Below the pieces are notes generated by a model. The model saw nothing but the letters and a program-made list of their open reading frames with translations, had not been told where the DNA came from and did not search any database. The position numbers and the translations under genes were made by a program. Shown one piece after another: positions 36,479 through 45,772 of a DNA stretch of 64,000 bases; positions within the stretch are counted from its first letter, which is position 1; each line of letters starts with the position of its first letter. This DNA is from Gammaproteobacteria bacterium (GTDB taxonomy: Bacteria > Pseudomonadota > Gammaproteobacteria > Pseudomonadales > Pseudohongiellaceae): NCBI GenBank assembly GCA_029253585.1, contig JAQWZF010000026.1, forward strand, positions 1-64,000, in the 5' to 3' direction.

Positions 36479-37672
36479 TCACCAGGCGAGCTCGAGTATT
36501 TCCAGAACATCTTCGGCGCCGTGAATCTTTCGCGGATTCTTCGCAACGACCGGATGCTTTGCTGCTCTCTCTGCAATTACCGGCAACTGTGCTCTGTCAA
36601 TGTTCGCATCGCGTAGAGAGGTGGGCAAACCGAGGCTCGCCACCAGCGCTTTCACAGACGCGGCGGCACTGCTGTGTGTATTTCCCAGCGCAGCAATGAT
36701 CGCCTCTTGCCGCGTCATTTGCTCACTGGCATTGAAGGCAAGCACCGCTGGCAACATTATGCAGGAGGTAATGCCATGAGGCACAGCACACAGGCTGCCG
36801 AGAATATAACCTATGCCGTGACTCGCTCCATGGGACACCGAACCGAGACCACAGCATGCCAGCCAGACTGCCTGTTGATTCAGGCTGCGGGCGGATACGT
36901 CCTGTGGAGCTCGTTTGCAATCAGGCAGGGAGGCGGCAAACAGCCGCATGGCGTGGAGAAAATGCCCATCGAGGAAAGGGTGAGAGTCGGCGGAACAGTA
37001 TCCCTCTATGGCGTGATCGAGAGAGCGAATGGCGGTGGAAAGCCAAAGCCATTGGGGCGTGTGTAGACTTAAACTTGGATCATAGATGATCGTCTGCGGA
37101 CAGATATTGATGCCGCGGTAGCCTTCCTTCGCGGAAATCTCCGTGTTCAAGACGCCGCCGTTATTACTGAACTCGGCACCGGATAGGGTAGTCGGAACGG
37201 CGATCTGGCGAATCTTTGGATCGCTACTAAAGAGGTTGAAATCGCCATACTTCGAACCCCGAGTTCCATCGCCAAACTGCGCGTACTCGATAAGCTGCGC
37301 CTCGGTCTCGACATTCTGATCCATAGCCAGCTGCACGACCTTGCAGGCATCGATGATAGAACCTCCGCCTAAAGAGACCAGCAGATCCGCATCCACCGCA
37401 CGTGCCGCCTGCAATGTCCGCATCACATCTGAGCGTGGCGTGTGCGTGCCGATGTCATGGAAAAGGCCCGCGCAGCTAGCCCCCAGAGCAGCCTGTAACT
37501 CGGCGAATTCGTCAGTTGCTTGTGCCAGACTGTTTGAGGCGACTAGCAGCACCCGCTGCGCCGCCGCCCTCTCAATGAGGGCGGGTAGCGTGCTTGCGAC
37601 TTCGACTCCAGCGAACACCGTATCGAGAGCGCTGTAATTGAATTCTATGCCGGAGGATGTCGTTGCTGTCAT
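36479..37672 (-). CDS. Iron-containing alcohol dehydrogenase
   Basis: From the ATG at 37672 the product is 397 residues. The Rossmann half has VLLVASNSLAQ and the NAD-binding VSLGGGSIIDACKVVQLAM; the metal half has PTTLSGAEFSNNGGVL, the helix SLDHAIEGYCS (first His), ASHGIGYILGSLCAVPHGIT (two further His). This is the Fe-ADH family, which includes propanediol and maleylacetate reductases. The region GGVLNTEISAKEGYRGI is closer to maleylacetate-reductase-like members, but substrate is not determinable. It is followed after 4 bp by the TraB-like gene. A TTG 29 codons upstream would extend it without family support. Confidence 0.85.
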   Translation of the reverse strand: MTATTSSGIEFNYSALDTVFAGVEVASTLPALIERAAAQRVLLVASNSLAQATDEFAELQAALGASCAGLFHDIGTHTPRSDVMRTLQAARAVDADLLVSLGGGSIIDACKVVQLAMDQNVETEAQLIEYAQFGDGTRGSKYGDFNLFSSDPKIRQIAVPTTLSGAEFSNNGGVLNTEISAKEGYRGINICPQTIIYDPSLSLHTPQWLWLSTAIRSLDHAIEGYCSADSHPFLDGHFLHAMRLFAASLPDCKRAPQDVSARSLNQQAVWLACCGLGSVSHGASHGIGYILGSLCAVPHGITSCIMLPAVLAFNASEQMTRQEAIIAALGNTHSSAAASVKALVASLGLPTSLRDANIDRAQLPVIAERAAKHPVVAKNPRKIHGAEDVLEILELAW

Positions 37673-37846
37673 TGAGGGGTTCTGCCCTGTTTTCTCGCCT
37701 GAATGCAGGCTATGACTATACCCCAATTGCGCGACAAGCTCCTCGCTCGGGGCCGGCAATTTCGTGTTCTCACCCTCTAGCGCTGCTATACTCTAACCAA
37801 TAAGACATTTAAAAAATCTCAAGAAAATTCCCCGGGGGGATTGGCT

Positions 37847-38320
37847 ATGGCTACTTTTAAGGTGAATGGTGTAGAACAGAATCTCGATATCGAGCCGGAG
37901 ATGCCCTTACTTTGGGCGCTTCGCGACGAGCTCGGCATGACCGGCACGAAATTCGGCTGTGGTATTGCCTCCTGTGGTGCCTGCACGGTACACGTAAACG
38001 GCAACGCAGTAAGAAGCTGCGTGACACCGGTGAGTGCGGTTGAAGGAGCGCAAATCACTACAATTGAGGGCCTCGCCTCTGTAGCGGCTGGTGCAAACCC
38101 TTCTGCACCCGACCTCAGCGCCGTGCAACAGGCATGGATAGATCATCAGGTACCACAGTGTGGCTATTGCCAGTCGGGCATGATCATGGCCGTGTCCTCC
38201 TTGCTCGCGTCGAACCCAAATCCTAGCGATGCGGATATCGATAGCAGCATCACCAATGTTTGTCGCTGCGGCTCCTATCCCAGGGTTCGCAAGGCAATTC
38301 GCTCATTAGCGATAGCGTAA
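37847..38320 (+). CDS. iorA: Molybdenum hydroxylase 2Fe-2S subunit, IorA type
   Basis: This is the small electron-transfer subunit of an isoquinoline-1-oxidoreductase-type molybdenum hydroxylase. The 157 residues have a plant-type 2Fe-2S site ([21 protein letters not shown]) and the second cluster in the helical domain ([12 protein letters not shown] and [15 protein letters not shown]). The ATG at 37847 is preceded by a G run at proper distance; a TTG two codons earlier is less likely. The large subunit follows 12 bp downstream, so the two form an operon. It passes electrons from the molybdenum centre to an unknown acceptor. Confidence 0.92.
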   Translation: MATFKVNGVEQNLDIEPEMPLLWALRDELGMTGTKFGCGIASCGACTVHVNGNAVRSCVTPVSAVEGAQITTIEGLASVAAGANPSAPDLSAVQQAWIDHQVPQCGYCQSGMIMAVSSLLASNPNPSDADIDSSITNVCRCGSYPRVRKAIRSLAIA

Positions 38321-38332
38321 GGGAGACTACTG

Positions 38333-40549
38333 ATGAGAATTAACAGAAGACGTTTCCTACTAAGTTCAGCCGTAGTCGGCGGTGGCGTACTAATTGGCTA
38401 CTCAGCGTTGAAACCAAGCAATCATCGCAGAGCGAATGCCGAGCTGGCCACAGGGGGCGAACACTATGTCACGTCCTTCATCAAGATTGAGCCCAATAAC
38501 GCAATCACGGTTTATGTGCCTCACTCAGAGATGGGTCAGGGCGTTCACACCTCATTGCCGATGATGGCAGCGGATGAGCTAGATGCCGCATGGGAAGACA
38601 TCATCGTCGAACAGGCACCGGCTATCGATCTCTTTGCCAACGGCGACCTGGTCAAAGGCTTTGCAGGAGAATTTGGTTTACCGGGCTTTCTAACAGGCAT
38701 CGTCAATGCGAGCGCGGTTAGCATTGCCGAGCTGATGAATCTACAAACTACCGGCGGCAGCTCGTCGGTTCGCTTTACCGGTGAAACTGCCATGCGTACA
38801 GCAGGCGCTGCAGCCCGACAGATGCTTATCGAATGTGCAGCGAATCGCTGGAGCGTCGCGCGCGATGACTGCAGCACCGAGCTTGGCCATGTTCAACACA
38901 ATGCCAGCGGCCGCTCATTAAGCTATGGCGAACTCGCCGCCGATGCGGCACTGCTTGAGCCACCCGAGAATGTGACCCTAAAGGATCCCTCCCAGTTCAC
39001 TATCATGGGCAAGGCGATATCCCGGGTTGATATTCCCGCGAAGGTTGATGGCACAGCAAACTACGGCATCGATGCCCACAGCGAAGATATGCTGTATGCA
39101 GCGATTCGTCTGGCACCGGTTTTCGGTACCAAACTGGTTTCGGTCGATGCCGGTGATGTGCTGAGTCGCCGCGGCGTCAAACGCATCATCGAGTTAGAAG
39201 ATTCGGTCGCGGTTGTAGCCGATAGCTACTGGCGTGCCAAGGAAGCACTGAAGGGGGTGAAGTCCCAGTTTGAATCCTCTGATGCAGACACCACGTCCAG
39301 CGCCGATCTCTTTGCAGGCTTCGAGAGAAGTCTTGCCGAGGACAAGAATAGTAAAGTTTTGGAAATCGGCGATGCCGAGGACGCAATGGATTCTGCAAGC
39401 GACGTGATCGAAGGAAACTATACCGTTCCCTATCTCGCGCACGCGGCGATGGAACCGATGAACTGCACAGTGCATCTACATGATGGCATAGTAGAGGTCT
39501 GGACCAGTACGCAGGACGCTCTGGGCATTAAGGGCCGTGTCGCCAAGATCGCCGGCGTGGCCGAAGATGACGCTATCTTCCACCACAGCTATCTCGGCGG
39601 CGGCTTTGGCAGAAGACTGCCTTTTAACTGGAACGTCATCGACCACGCGACACTAATCGCCAAGGAATTCGATGTTCCGGTGAAGACTGTTATGAGTCGC
39701 GAAGACGATATGCAGCAGGATTACTATCGCCCTGCCGTTGCCAGTAATTTTAAGGCCGCCTTCGATGCGAATGGCGAGGTACAGGCTTGGCACAATCGCT
39801 TCACGGGCCCTATTCAAACACCGGGTGCGTCTCACATTCCTTACGCGATTCCGAATAAATCGATTCGCGTTGTCGATGGCGACACCCATGTGCCGATAGC
39901 CGCATGGCGAAGCGTCGATCACTCGCAACAGACTTTCTTCACCGAGTCCTTTGTCGACGAGGTCGCGCACCGCTCTGGCAAGAATCCCTATCAGTTCCGC
40001 ATGGAAATGCTTGCCGACCATCCACGTCATCGCAAGGTTCTCGAAGTGGCTGCCGAGGCAGCAGGCTATGGCGAGAATCTACCGGAGGGTCATGCCCTGG
40101 GTATCGCGGTACAGGAAAGTTTCGGCAGCATAGTTGCCGAAGTTGCCGAGGTGTCTCTCGATACGAACAATCGACCGGTGATACACAAGGTCACTTGCGC
40201 GATCGATTGTGGCTGGGCGGTAAATCCAGACACCGTCGAGGCGCAGGTTGAGAGTGGCATCATCTATGGTCTGACCGCCGCGCTGTATGGCGAGATCACC
40301 ATCGAGAATGGACGCGTCGCGCAGAACAACTTCCCTGACTACGAGATGGTTCGCATGGCCGATGCGCCAGAGATCGATGTGCATATCGTAGAATCGGGAG
40401 AGAAACTGGGCGGCCTGGGCGAACCTTCCACGCCACCGATTGCCGCAGCGGTCAGTAACGGACTCTATATCCTGACGGGCCAGAGAGTCAGAGAGTTACC
40501 GCTTAAGAATCACGACTTCTCGCGCTCGACTCCGATCGCGCAGGTTTAG
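38333..40549 (+). CDS. iorB: Molybdenum hydroxylase large subunit, IorB type
   Basis: The 738-residue catalytic subunit holds the molybdenum-cytosine-dinucleotide site and hydroxylates N-heterocycles or aldehydes with water as oxygen donor. It starts with a Tat signal (MRINRRRFLLSSAVVGGG), typical for periplasmic IorB. Recognisable blocks are VYVPHSEMGQGVHTSLPMMA, YLGGGFGRRLPFNW, VPIAAWRSVDHSQQTFF, and the catalytic Glu near the C-terminus in LGGLGEPSTPPIAAAV. GGGAGA is six bases before the ATG. No cytochrome or Mo-insertion gene (XdhC type) adjoins the pair, so acceptor and cofactor maturation genes must lie elsewhere. The natural substrate cannot be read from the sequence. Confidence 0.92.
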   Translation: MRINRRRFLLSSAVVGGGVLIGYSALKPSNHRRANAELATGGEHYVTSFIKIEPNNAITVYVPHSEMGQGVHTSLPMMAADELDAAWEDIIVEQAPAIDLFANGDLVKGFAGEFGLPGFLTGIVNASAVSIAELMNLQTTGGSSSVRFTGETAMRTAGAAARQMLIECAANRWSVARDDCSTELGHVQHNASGRSLSYGELAADAALLEPPENVTLKDPSQFTIMGKAISRVDIPAKVDGTANYGIDAHSEDMLYAAIRLAPVFGTKLVSVDAGDVLSRRGVKRIIELEDSVAVVADSYWRAKEALKGVKSQFESSDADTTSSADLFAGFERSLAEDKNSKVLEIGDAEDAMDSASDVIEGNYTVPYLAHAAMEPMNCTVHLHDGIVEVWTSTQDALGIKGRVAKIAGVAEDDAIFHHSYLGGGFGRRLPFNWNVIDHATLIAKEFDVPVKTVMSREDDMQQDYYRPAVASNFKAAFDANGEVQAWHNRFTGPIQTPGASHIPYAIPNKSIRVVDGDTHVPIAAWRSVDHSQQTFFTESFVDEVAHRSGKNPYQFRMEMLADHPRHRKVLEVAAEAAGYGENLPEGHALGIAVQESFGSIVAEVAEVSLDTNNRPVIHKVTCAIDCGWAVNPDTVEAQVESGIIYGLTAALYGEITIENGRVAQNNFPDYEMVRMADAPEIDVHIVESGEKLGGLGEPSTPPIAAAVSNGLYILTGQRVRELPLKNHDFSRSTPIAQV

Positions 40550-40966
40550 ATTCAAGCAAGGAAAACGGGCGCAGCGATGCGCCTTTTTTTGCCTCGGATT
40601 TCATGATTTCCAAGACAGTATTCTGGCTGAGAGTTTTATGACTGAATTTTTACGCAACAACTCATTCTGGACGGTCAAACTAGTCCAAATGCTCATTGCG
40701 CCTAAATATGCTCGGTGTCAGCGTGACCCTCAAGAATAAGCTCTAAGACCAGCCGTTCATTCAACATGAAGCTACGGTTAGTCCCCTGGCGAGACGTTGG
40801 TCTACTCCCAGAATTACTGATTGCCCCAAAGACGGGCAATTGCACCACTTGTTGCTCCCTCTTGGGAACCCGCAGCCGGCTATTGGCAAAGGCGGGCTAC
40901 GTGGCAACCGTATTATTAGCTGCCGCCAGCCGTGCTACACTTGGCTCTACTAGTTAGAGGTAAGAC
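40550..40966. other. Intergenic region after iorB
   Basis: The 417 bases contain the iorB terminator at 40567-40590 and a 7-bp inverted repeat (40820-40826 with 40834-40840) without a T run. I see no supported gene; one short plus-strand frame here has no domain or ribosome-binding site. The last 50 bases should hold the promoter of the NnrU gene. Confidence 0.5.
40567..40590 (+). terminator. Rho-independent terminator of iorAB
   Basis: GGCGCA at 40568-40573 pairs with TGCGCC at 40578-40583 around a GCGA tetraloop, followed by seven T. It begins 18 bp after the iorB stop. Confidence 0.9.
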
Positions 40967-41527
40967 ATGAGCGTATTAGTTCTCGGGTTAATCCTGTTTA
41001 TGGCTCCCCATTTGCTGAGGGAGTTTGGGCTGCGGCAGGGCTTAAAGGATGCACTTCCCTCCGAGGCTGCCTACATGGGCCTATATAGCCTGGTTTCCCT
41101 CGCCGGGCTCGGGCTGATCATCTGGGGCAAAGCAATCTCCCCCTTTCAGATGATCTGGCAACCTATCTACGAATGGCGATCGCTTAGCCTGATGCTTATG
41201 ATTCCGGCATTGATCTGCGTTGTGGCAGGCAATGTGCCGCTATCTTATCTGCGCAAATTATTGCGCAATCCAATGCTACTAGGCATTCTGCTATGGAGCC
41301 TTTCCCATCTGTGGGCAAACGGAGACCTGGCGTCGATGCTGCTATTCGGTAGTTTCGCCCTCTGGTCTGCGATCAAGCTATTCAGCATGCGCGGCGTTGT
41401 CGATGTCGACTCGAAATCTCCTTCCTTCGTGTGGGACATTATCTCCATCCTGGCCGGTCTGGTTTTGTATACTGTCATCGGTCTCTATCACGGCGAACTA
41501 TTTGGAGTTGGAATTGGCCTTGCTTAA
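40967..41527 (+). CDS. NnrU-family integral membrane protein
   Basis: The 186-residue protein has five or six predicted membrane helices: MSVLVLGLILFMAPHLLRE, YMGLYSLVSLAGLGLIIWG, LSLMLMIPALICVVAGNV, LLGILLWSLSHLWANGD, and IISILAGLVLYTVIGLY. The conserved NnrU motif pattern includes HLLRE near the start and SHLWANGD in the middle. NnrU was first described in denitrifiers near nitric-oxide reductase genes, and is a distant relative of isoprenylcysteine methyltransferase-like membrane proteins; its exact reaction is not settled. AGAGG lies six bases before the ATG. It overlaps the start of the next small gene. Confidence 0.88.
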   Translation: MSVLVLGLILFMAPHLLREFGLRQGLKDALPSEAAYMGLYSLVSLAGLGLIIWGKAISPFQMIWQPIYEWRSLSLMLMIPALICVVAGNVPLSYLRKLLRNPMLLGILLWSLSHLWANGDLASMLLFGSFALWSAIKLFSMRGVVDVDSKSPSFVWDIISILAGLVLYTVIGLYHGELFGVGIGLA

Positions 41528-41927
41528 GAATATTTTGATTAGATTCAGCGCATTCTTCGTGCTGGCTCTGTTAGTTACCGGTGCAAACGCGCAGGAAGAT
41601 TTACCGGCCCATTGGGACGGAAAATGGATTGTCGATGGCACGCTGTTCAGCATCGCCGTCGAAGTTGAGAACGAAGAACTCAAACTGACTCAGGTCGAAT
41701 CACTAGGCTTTGAGTGGAGCAACGAGAACGGAAAAATCGAAGGCAATATAGTAACGGTCGAGATTGAATACGCTGGTGTGACCGGTACGATTCAGGCAGA
41801 ACTGGTGAACCCTACCACGGCGGTCGCATTCGCAGCCACCTGCCTGCCGGACTTCATGGTGGTGTGCCTGCTCTCCAAAGACCGACAGGCGGTCTTCAGA
41901 AAACTTGCTGATCAGGCAGAGAACTAG
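41514..41927 (+). CDS. Small exported protein, no known family
   Basis: The most likely start is the TTG at 41514, preceded by GGAG at six-base spacing inside the end of the NnrU gene; a TTG at 41520 is also possible. The product is about 137 residues with a signal peptide (IRFSAFFVLALLVTGANA-QED). The mature part is beta-rich: HWDGKWIVDGTLFSIAVEVE, LKLTQVESLGFEW, GNIVTVEIEYAGVTGTIQ, and contains two Cys (TCLPDFMVVC) that could form a disulfide. Overlap with the NnrU gene suggests co-translation. No function can be assigned. Confidence 0.65.
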   Translation: MALLKNILIRFSAFFVLALLVTGANAQEDLPAHWDGKWIVDGTLFSIAVEVENEELKLTQVESLGFEWSNENGKIEGNIVTVEIEYAGVTGTIQAELVNPTTAVAFAATCLPDFMVVCLLSKDRQAVFRKLADQAEN

Positions 41928-41930
41928 GCG

Positions 41931-42524
41931 TTAAATTTCCGCTACCGATTTCACAATCTTGCCCACGATACCGTAGTCTACAGCCTCCTGAGCACTCATC
42001 CAGAAATCACGGTCGGTATCTTGTGCGACGCGCTCCAGAGGCTGGCCGGTCTCGTCCGCGATTAGCTGATTGATGCGGGCACGCATCTTCACAATCTCTT
42101 CGGCCTGAATCGCTATGTCGGTTGCATCGCCACGTGAACCACCAGAGGGTTGGTGCACTAAGAAACGGGTATTGGGCAGGGAGAAGCGATTCTCTTTAGA
42201 CGCCGCCAGATAGATAGTAGCTGCAGCACTGGCAACCCAGCCGGTACCGATGACCTTCACCTCGGGCTTGATGAACTTGATCATGTCGTACACAACATCG
42301 CCGGACTCAACGTGTCCTCCTGGCGAGCTGATATAGATGGAAATAGGCTCATCGCTGTCTGCCGCTAGCGCCAACAGTCGCTCGGTAACGGCTCTGGCGA
42401 TCTTGTCGTTAATCTCACCAAAGATTGTTATGGAGCGCGACTTGAAAAGCTTCTCGTCCATGAACCCCGATTTTTCGGATGGCTTATCTTGCTTATTGTC
42501 TTCTTCGGGGGAATTCACTTCCAT
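41931..42524 (-). CDS. ClpP-type serine protease paralogue
   Basis: The 197-residue protein belongs to the ClpP fold and keeps the catalytic triad: Ser99 in GTGWVASAAATIYL, His124 in RFLVHQPSGG and Asp173 in DTDRDFWMSAQEAVDYG. The core blocks ISIYISSPGGHVESGDVVYD and ARINQLIADETGQ are present. It differs from housekeeping ClpP by a long charged N-terminus (EEDNKQDKPSEKSGF) and by Val-Ala in the nucleophile motif rather than Gln-Ala-Ala. No clpX, lon or tig gene follows, so it is probably a second, diverged ClpP. It converges closely with the gene upstream. Confidence 0.85.
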   Translation of the reverse strand: MEVNSPEEDNKQDKPSEKSGFMDEKLFKSRSITIFGEINDKIARAVTERLLALAADSDEPISIYISSPGGHVESGDVVYDMIKFIKPEVKVIGTGWVASAAATIYLAASKENRFSLPNTRFLVHQPSGGSRGDATDIAIQAEEIVKMRARINQLIADETGQPLERVAQDTDRDFWMSAQEAVDYGIVGKIVKSVAEI

Positions 42525-42581
42525 TTCAAACCTCGTTTCGGTGTTGCGGATAATAGTAAAAATAGTATTGAAGGTTAGATT

Positions 42582-42962
42582 CTAACAGGCTTGCTGGTTG
42601 CTGCGTATATAAGCGATGACTTTCCACAGATCATCGTCCCCCTCGGGGAAGTTCGAACCAAAACCCACCATACGGGTGCCTAGTACGCCATTGGTAATCA
42701 CGTCGAACATCTCCTGATCGTTGTGGGCATGGTTCCATTGGCAATCGAACAGATAGGAGGCATCCAGCCCCTCCTCCGGTTCCATCCTATGACAGAAACT
42801 AGCACAGGAGCCTTCGAATATTGCCTGGCCTCGGGCTAGATCATTCGGGCTTGCCATAAACGTCTCAACGACCCTAAGTTCCACCGGGTCGATAGCAGAA
42901 CGCCTGTCGTTACAGGCAATCATGGCTACCAGCATGGCACAGTAAATCAGTACGCGGATCAC
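42582..42962 (-). CDS. c-type cytochrome-like lipoprotein with CX3CH
   Basis: The start is GTG at 42962 with GAGGAAG five bases upstream. The 126-residue product has a lipobox MIAC at about residue 17. The mature domain looks like a class I cytochrome c (LARGQAIFEGSCASFCHRME, then GVLGTRMVGFGSNFPEGDDD and LWKVIAYIRS), with Met98 as likely sixth ligand. The heme attachment site is C53-A-S-F-C57-H58, three residues between the cysteines rather than two. A further FDCQWNH and a final Cys may form a disulfide. Such a site would need a tolerant cytochrome c maturation system. It is followed in the same direction by the ClpP-like gene. Confidence 0.75.
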   Translation of the reverse strand: MIRVLIYCAMLVAMIACNDRRSAIDPVELRVVETFMASPNDLARGQAIFEGSCASFCHRMEPEEGLDASYLFDCQWNHAHNDQEMFDVITNGVLGTRMVGFGSNFPEGDDDLWKVIAYIRSNQQAC

Positions 42963-43141
42963 TCAAACTTCCTCTAGTTCACGGGTAGACTGCGCGATTC
43001 TAACCATTTCGCAGCAGCTGTCTGCCGTCACGCTCACACTTTCGTTAAACCGGCGTGGCAGATTAACAAAAAAACGAGAATCGGGAATCATAATTCACTC
43101 GGATTCCGCCGAAAGCGGCGAGCACACCGAGCCTATGAGTT

Positions 43142-45616
43142 CTACGCGTGTTCGGTTTCCGGCCCCAGTGGCTTGAATGTCGCGAGTAGCTGCGGCAATA
43201 GGGTGAGCGAGCCCACCAGTGCCACCAGCATGGCGAGACTCGTTAGCAGGCCGAATACGATGGTCGGAATAAAGTTGGAAAGCGCGAGAATCGAGAAGCC
43301 CGCCACGATGGTCATCGACGTGAAGTACATCGCACGACCAATACTGTTGTGGCAAAAGTGCATCGTGTCTCGATAATTTCCGAAACGAGGAAACTCACGC
43401 CTGTAGCGATGCATATAGTGAATGGTATTGTCGACACCGATTCCCACCGAGATTGCCGCGATGGTAATCGTCATTATATCCAACGGAATGCTTAGCCAAC
43501 CCATTATGCCGAGCACGAAACCAGCGGCAATGGCATTCGGGATAATACAGATCAAGGCAATCATGAATGATCTAAACAAGACCAGAAACATCACCATGAT
43601 AGCCAGCATCACTACGCCTAGCGTTAGAATCTGCGACTGAAACAGACTCTGCAACACATTGTTGTACATAACCAGTATGCCAGTTAGCCGCACGTCTTCG
43701 TCTGCAAATCCGAACTCGGACTCGATACCGGCCTCGATGCGCTGCAGCAATTCATTGCGGTTTAAATTTTCAGCAGACTCGATTACACGCACATTGAACC
43801 GAAGCTGATTCTCGCTTACCGATACGAAGGGATTCAGCACCGTGCTCTTCAGTGTCTCTGGAATACGATTATAGAGCACTGCCCATAGCAAGCCATCTAT
43901 GGGTTGATTGTCGTTAAGATTCTCGGCAAGCTCTATTACGGCTCCGAATGAAAGCACCTTGCCTGTCTGCGGGTCATTATCCAGATATTGATGAATAGCC
44001 TTGACCTGCTCCATCTTGGGCGCGGTGAACCAATAGGCATCGTCGTTGCCACCGGTATCATCGCCGAAACCAAAGCCATCATCGAAGCCACTATCGAAAG
44101 CGTCCTCAACCTCTGGCAGACTTACGATGACATCGAATGAGAGTGTGCCACCCAACTTCTCATCGAACAGCGACATACCTTGGTAGATTTCAGTGCTTTC
44201 GCGGAAATAATCGATGAAACTATTCTCTACGCGAATCTGAGACAGGCCGATGCCGCTAAGCAAAACCACTGCAAGATAGATATAGAGGACCTTGTTGCCG
44301 AGCTTTTCCGTAGCCGATGCCAACGCCGAGGTCAGGTTTAGTTTTACATTTGCACTGATTTTGGACTCGTCTTTATTGAGAATGCTTAGGATCGCGGGAA
44401 ATAGAGTGAACGCTACTATCAGCGCCGTTGCCACACCCATCATCATCATCCAGCCGAAGGTGATGATCGGCAGTATGCCACTGACGATCAAAGACCCGAA
44501 AGCAACCGCAGTGGTTAGTGCGGTGTAGAGACAGGGTCTAAACATACTCAACACAGAGTGTCGCAGGAGCTTGTCATGATTTGTATAGTGCCGAGTCGCC
44601 CTTAATTCGCGATAGCGAACCGTCAGATGCACCGTGAGCGATATAGTGATAATCAGTAGCAATGAAATAAAATTCGAGGACACGACCGTCACGCGCCAGT
44701 CCATAAGTCCCAACACACCAACCATGATGACGCCGGCTACTGCGCAGCAGGCTAATGGCAGGGCTACCCATCGTACCTTGCGGAAGATGAGCCCCAGAGC
44801 GAAGATGATGAGAAGTACGACGGCAAAGCTAAAACTACTCAGGTCACCCTGCACGAAGGTAACCAGATCGTCTGCGATCATCGGCGCGCCGCCCAGATAG
44901 ATCTGCGCATCACCTCGATAACGTTCCAGCGTCTGACGAACTACGCTGATAATTTCGTGCTGCCGATCGGCCGCGAGCACGCTATGTACGGCGTAATCTG
45001 CTTCCACTTGAGCCAGCTCGCTGGCCTCTTCGATAGAAAGCTGTTCTAGCCGCGCCCTGTTGCGCAGTTCGGTGCGTCGCCCTACCAGCTCACGTGCCCG
45101 CTCATCGATCTCGAAACTAACCAACATGCCGGCGGTCTGCCCGTCGGGGCTAATGACTGCATTTCTAAATACGGGGCTATTGACTAATTCTTCTCGTGCG
45201 GCGACGAGGTCGATGTCTTGATTCGCCAGGGTTAGATAGTCTTCCGAGATAGCGGTAAGTGGCGTGTCCTCGAATATGGGGACATTGAGAATGCTATCCA
45301 CCGAGGCGACACGCTCTATAGCAAACAGCTCATCGCGAAGCTCAACTAGCTTGTTTAGTTCGTCTCGACTGAACAGATCCCCGGTGGGCGTATAGGCAAC
45401 CGTGACTGACTCGCTCGCGCCATAGCGTTCATTCATCTCGCGAGAAAACTCGAGATCCGGATCGTCTTCCAGGAGCAGAGAGTCTGCGGAGGCATCCAGT
45501 CGAAAATTCTGCGCCTGCCAGCCAAAGAATCCAACCAGCAATAGCAGTACAGCGATTACGAGATAGGGTTTGTGGAAAACGAGGGAGCTATAAATTCGGG
45601 TTAAAGAGGCAGACAT
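43142..45616 (-). CDS. RND-superfamily (MMPL-type) exporter
   Basis: The 824-residue protein has the RND topology: an N-terminal helix (PYLVIAVLLLLVGFFGW), a large periplasmic loop, five helices around residues 250-420 (FSFAVVLLIIFALGLIFRKV, VVSSNFISLLLIITISLTVH, LTTAVAFGSLIVSGI), a second loop, and a second helix bundle near the C-terminus (LGVVMLAIMVMFLVLFRSF, GIGVDNTIHYMHRYRREF). The GVDNTIH and TVHLTVRYRE motifs are typical of MMPL/HpnN-like predicted exporters. Such proteins move lipids or hydrophobic molecules using the proton gradient. The substrate is unknown. A second, related exporter lies at 51301-53637. Confidence 0.88.
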   Translation of the reverse strand: MSASLTRIYSSLVFHKPYLVIAVLLLLVGFFGWQAQNFRLDASADSLLLEDDPDLEFSREMNERYGASESVTVAYTPTGDLFSRDELNKLVELRDELFAIERVASVDSILNVPIFEDTPLTAISEDYLTLANQDIDLVAAREELVNSPVFRNAVISPDGQTAGMLVSFEIDERARELVGRRTELRNRARLEQLSIEEASELAQVEADYAVHSVLAADRQHEIISVVRQTLERYRGDAQIYLGGAPMIADDLVTFVQGDLSSFSFAVVLLIIFALGLIFRKVRWVALPLACCAVAGVIMVGVLGLMDWRVTVVSSNFISLLLIITISLTVHLTVRYRELRATRHYTNHDKLLRHSVLSMFRPCLYTALTTAVAFGSLIVSGILPIITFGWMMMMGVATALIVAFTLFPAILSILNKDESKISANVKLNLTSALASATEKLGNKVLYIYLAVVLLSGIGLSQIRVENSFIDYFRESTEIYQGMSLFDEKLGGTLSFDVIVSLPEVEDAFDSGFDDGFGFGDDTGGNDDAYWFTAPKMEQVKAIHQYLDNDPQTGKVLSFGAVIELAENLNDNQPIDGLLWAVLYNRIPETLKSTVLNPFVSVSENQLRFNVRVIESAENLNRNELLQRIEAGIESEFGFADEDVRLTGILVMYNNVLQSLFQSQILTLGVVMLAIMVMFLVLFRSFMIALICIIPNAIAAGFVLGIMGWLSIPLDIMTITIAAISVGIGVDNTIHYMHRYRREFPRFGNYRDTMHFCHNSIGRAMYFTSMTIVAGFSILALSNFIPTIVFGLLTSLAMLVALVGSLTLLPQLLATFKPLGPETEHA

Positions 45617-45772
45617 AATACGTGGATTGACACCCTTAGGGTTTAACGTGAACTGGCCGTAACTATACTCGGTTCGGCTACTTTATGCGATTTCAGAAGT
45701 AGGCCGCGCGGGCCATGAAAATAGCAACGCGAACGCCGAAGCGCTGCGCTGCTATCTATGGAAGCCGCCCCT

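Noticed and set aside
40766..40957. 63-codon plus-strand frame after iorB
   Set aside because: No ribosome-binding site, signal or domain; more likely untranslated leader for the NnrU gene.
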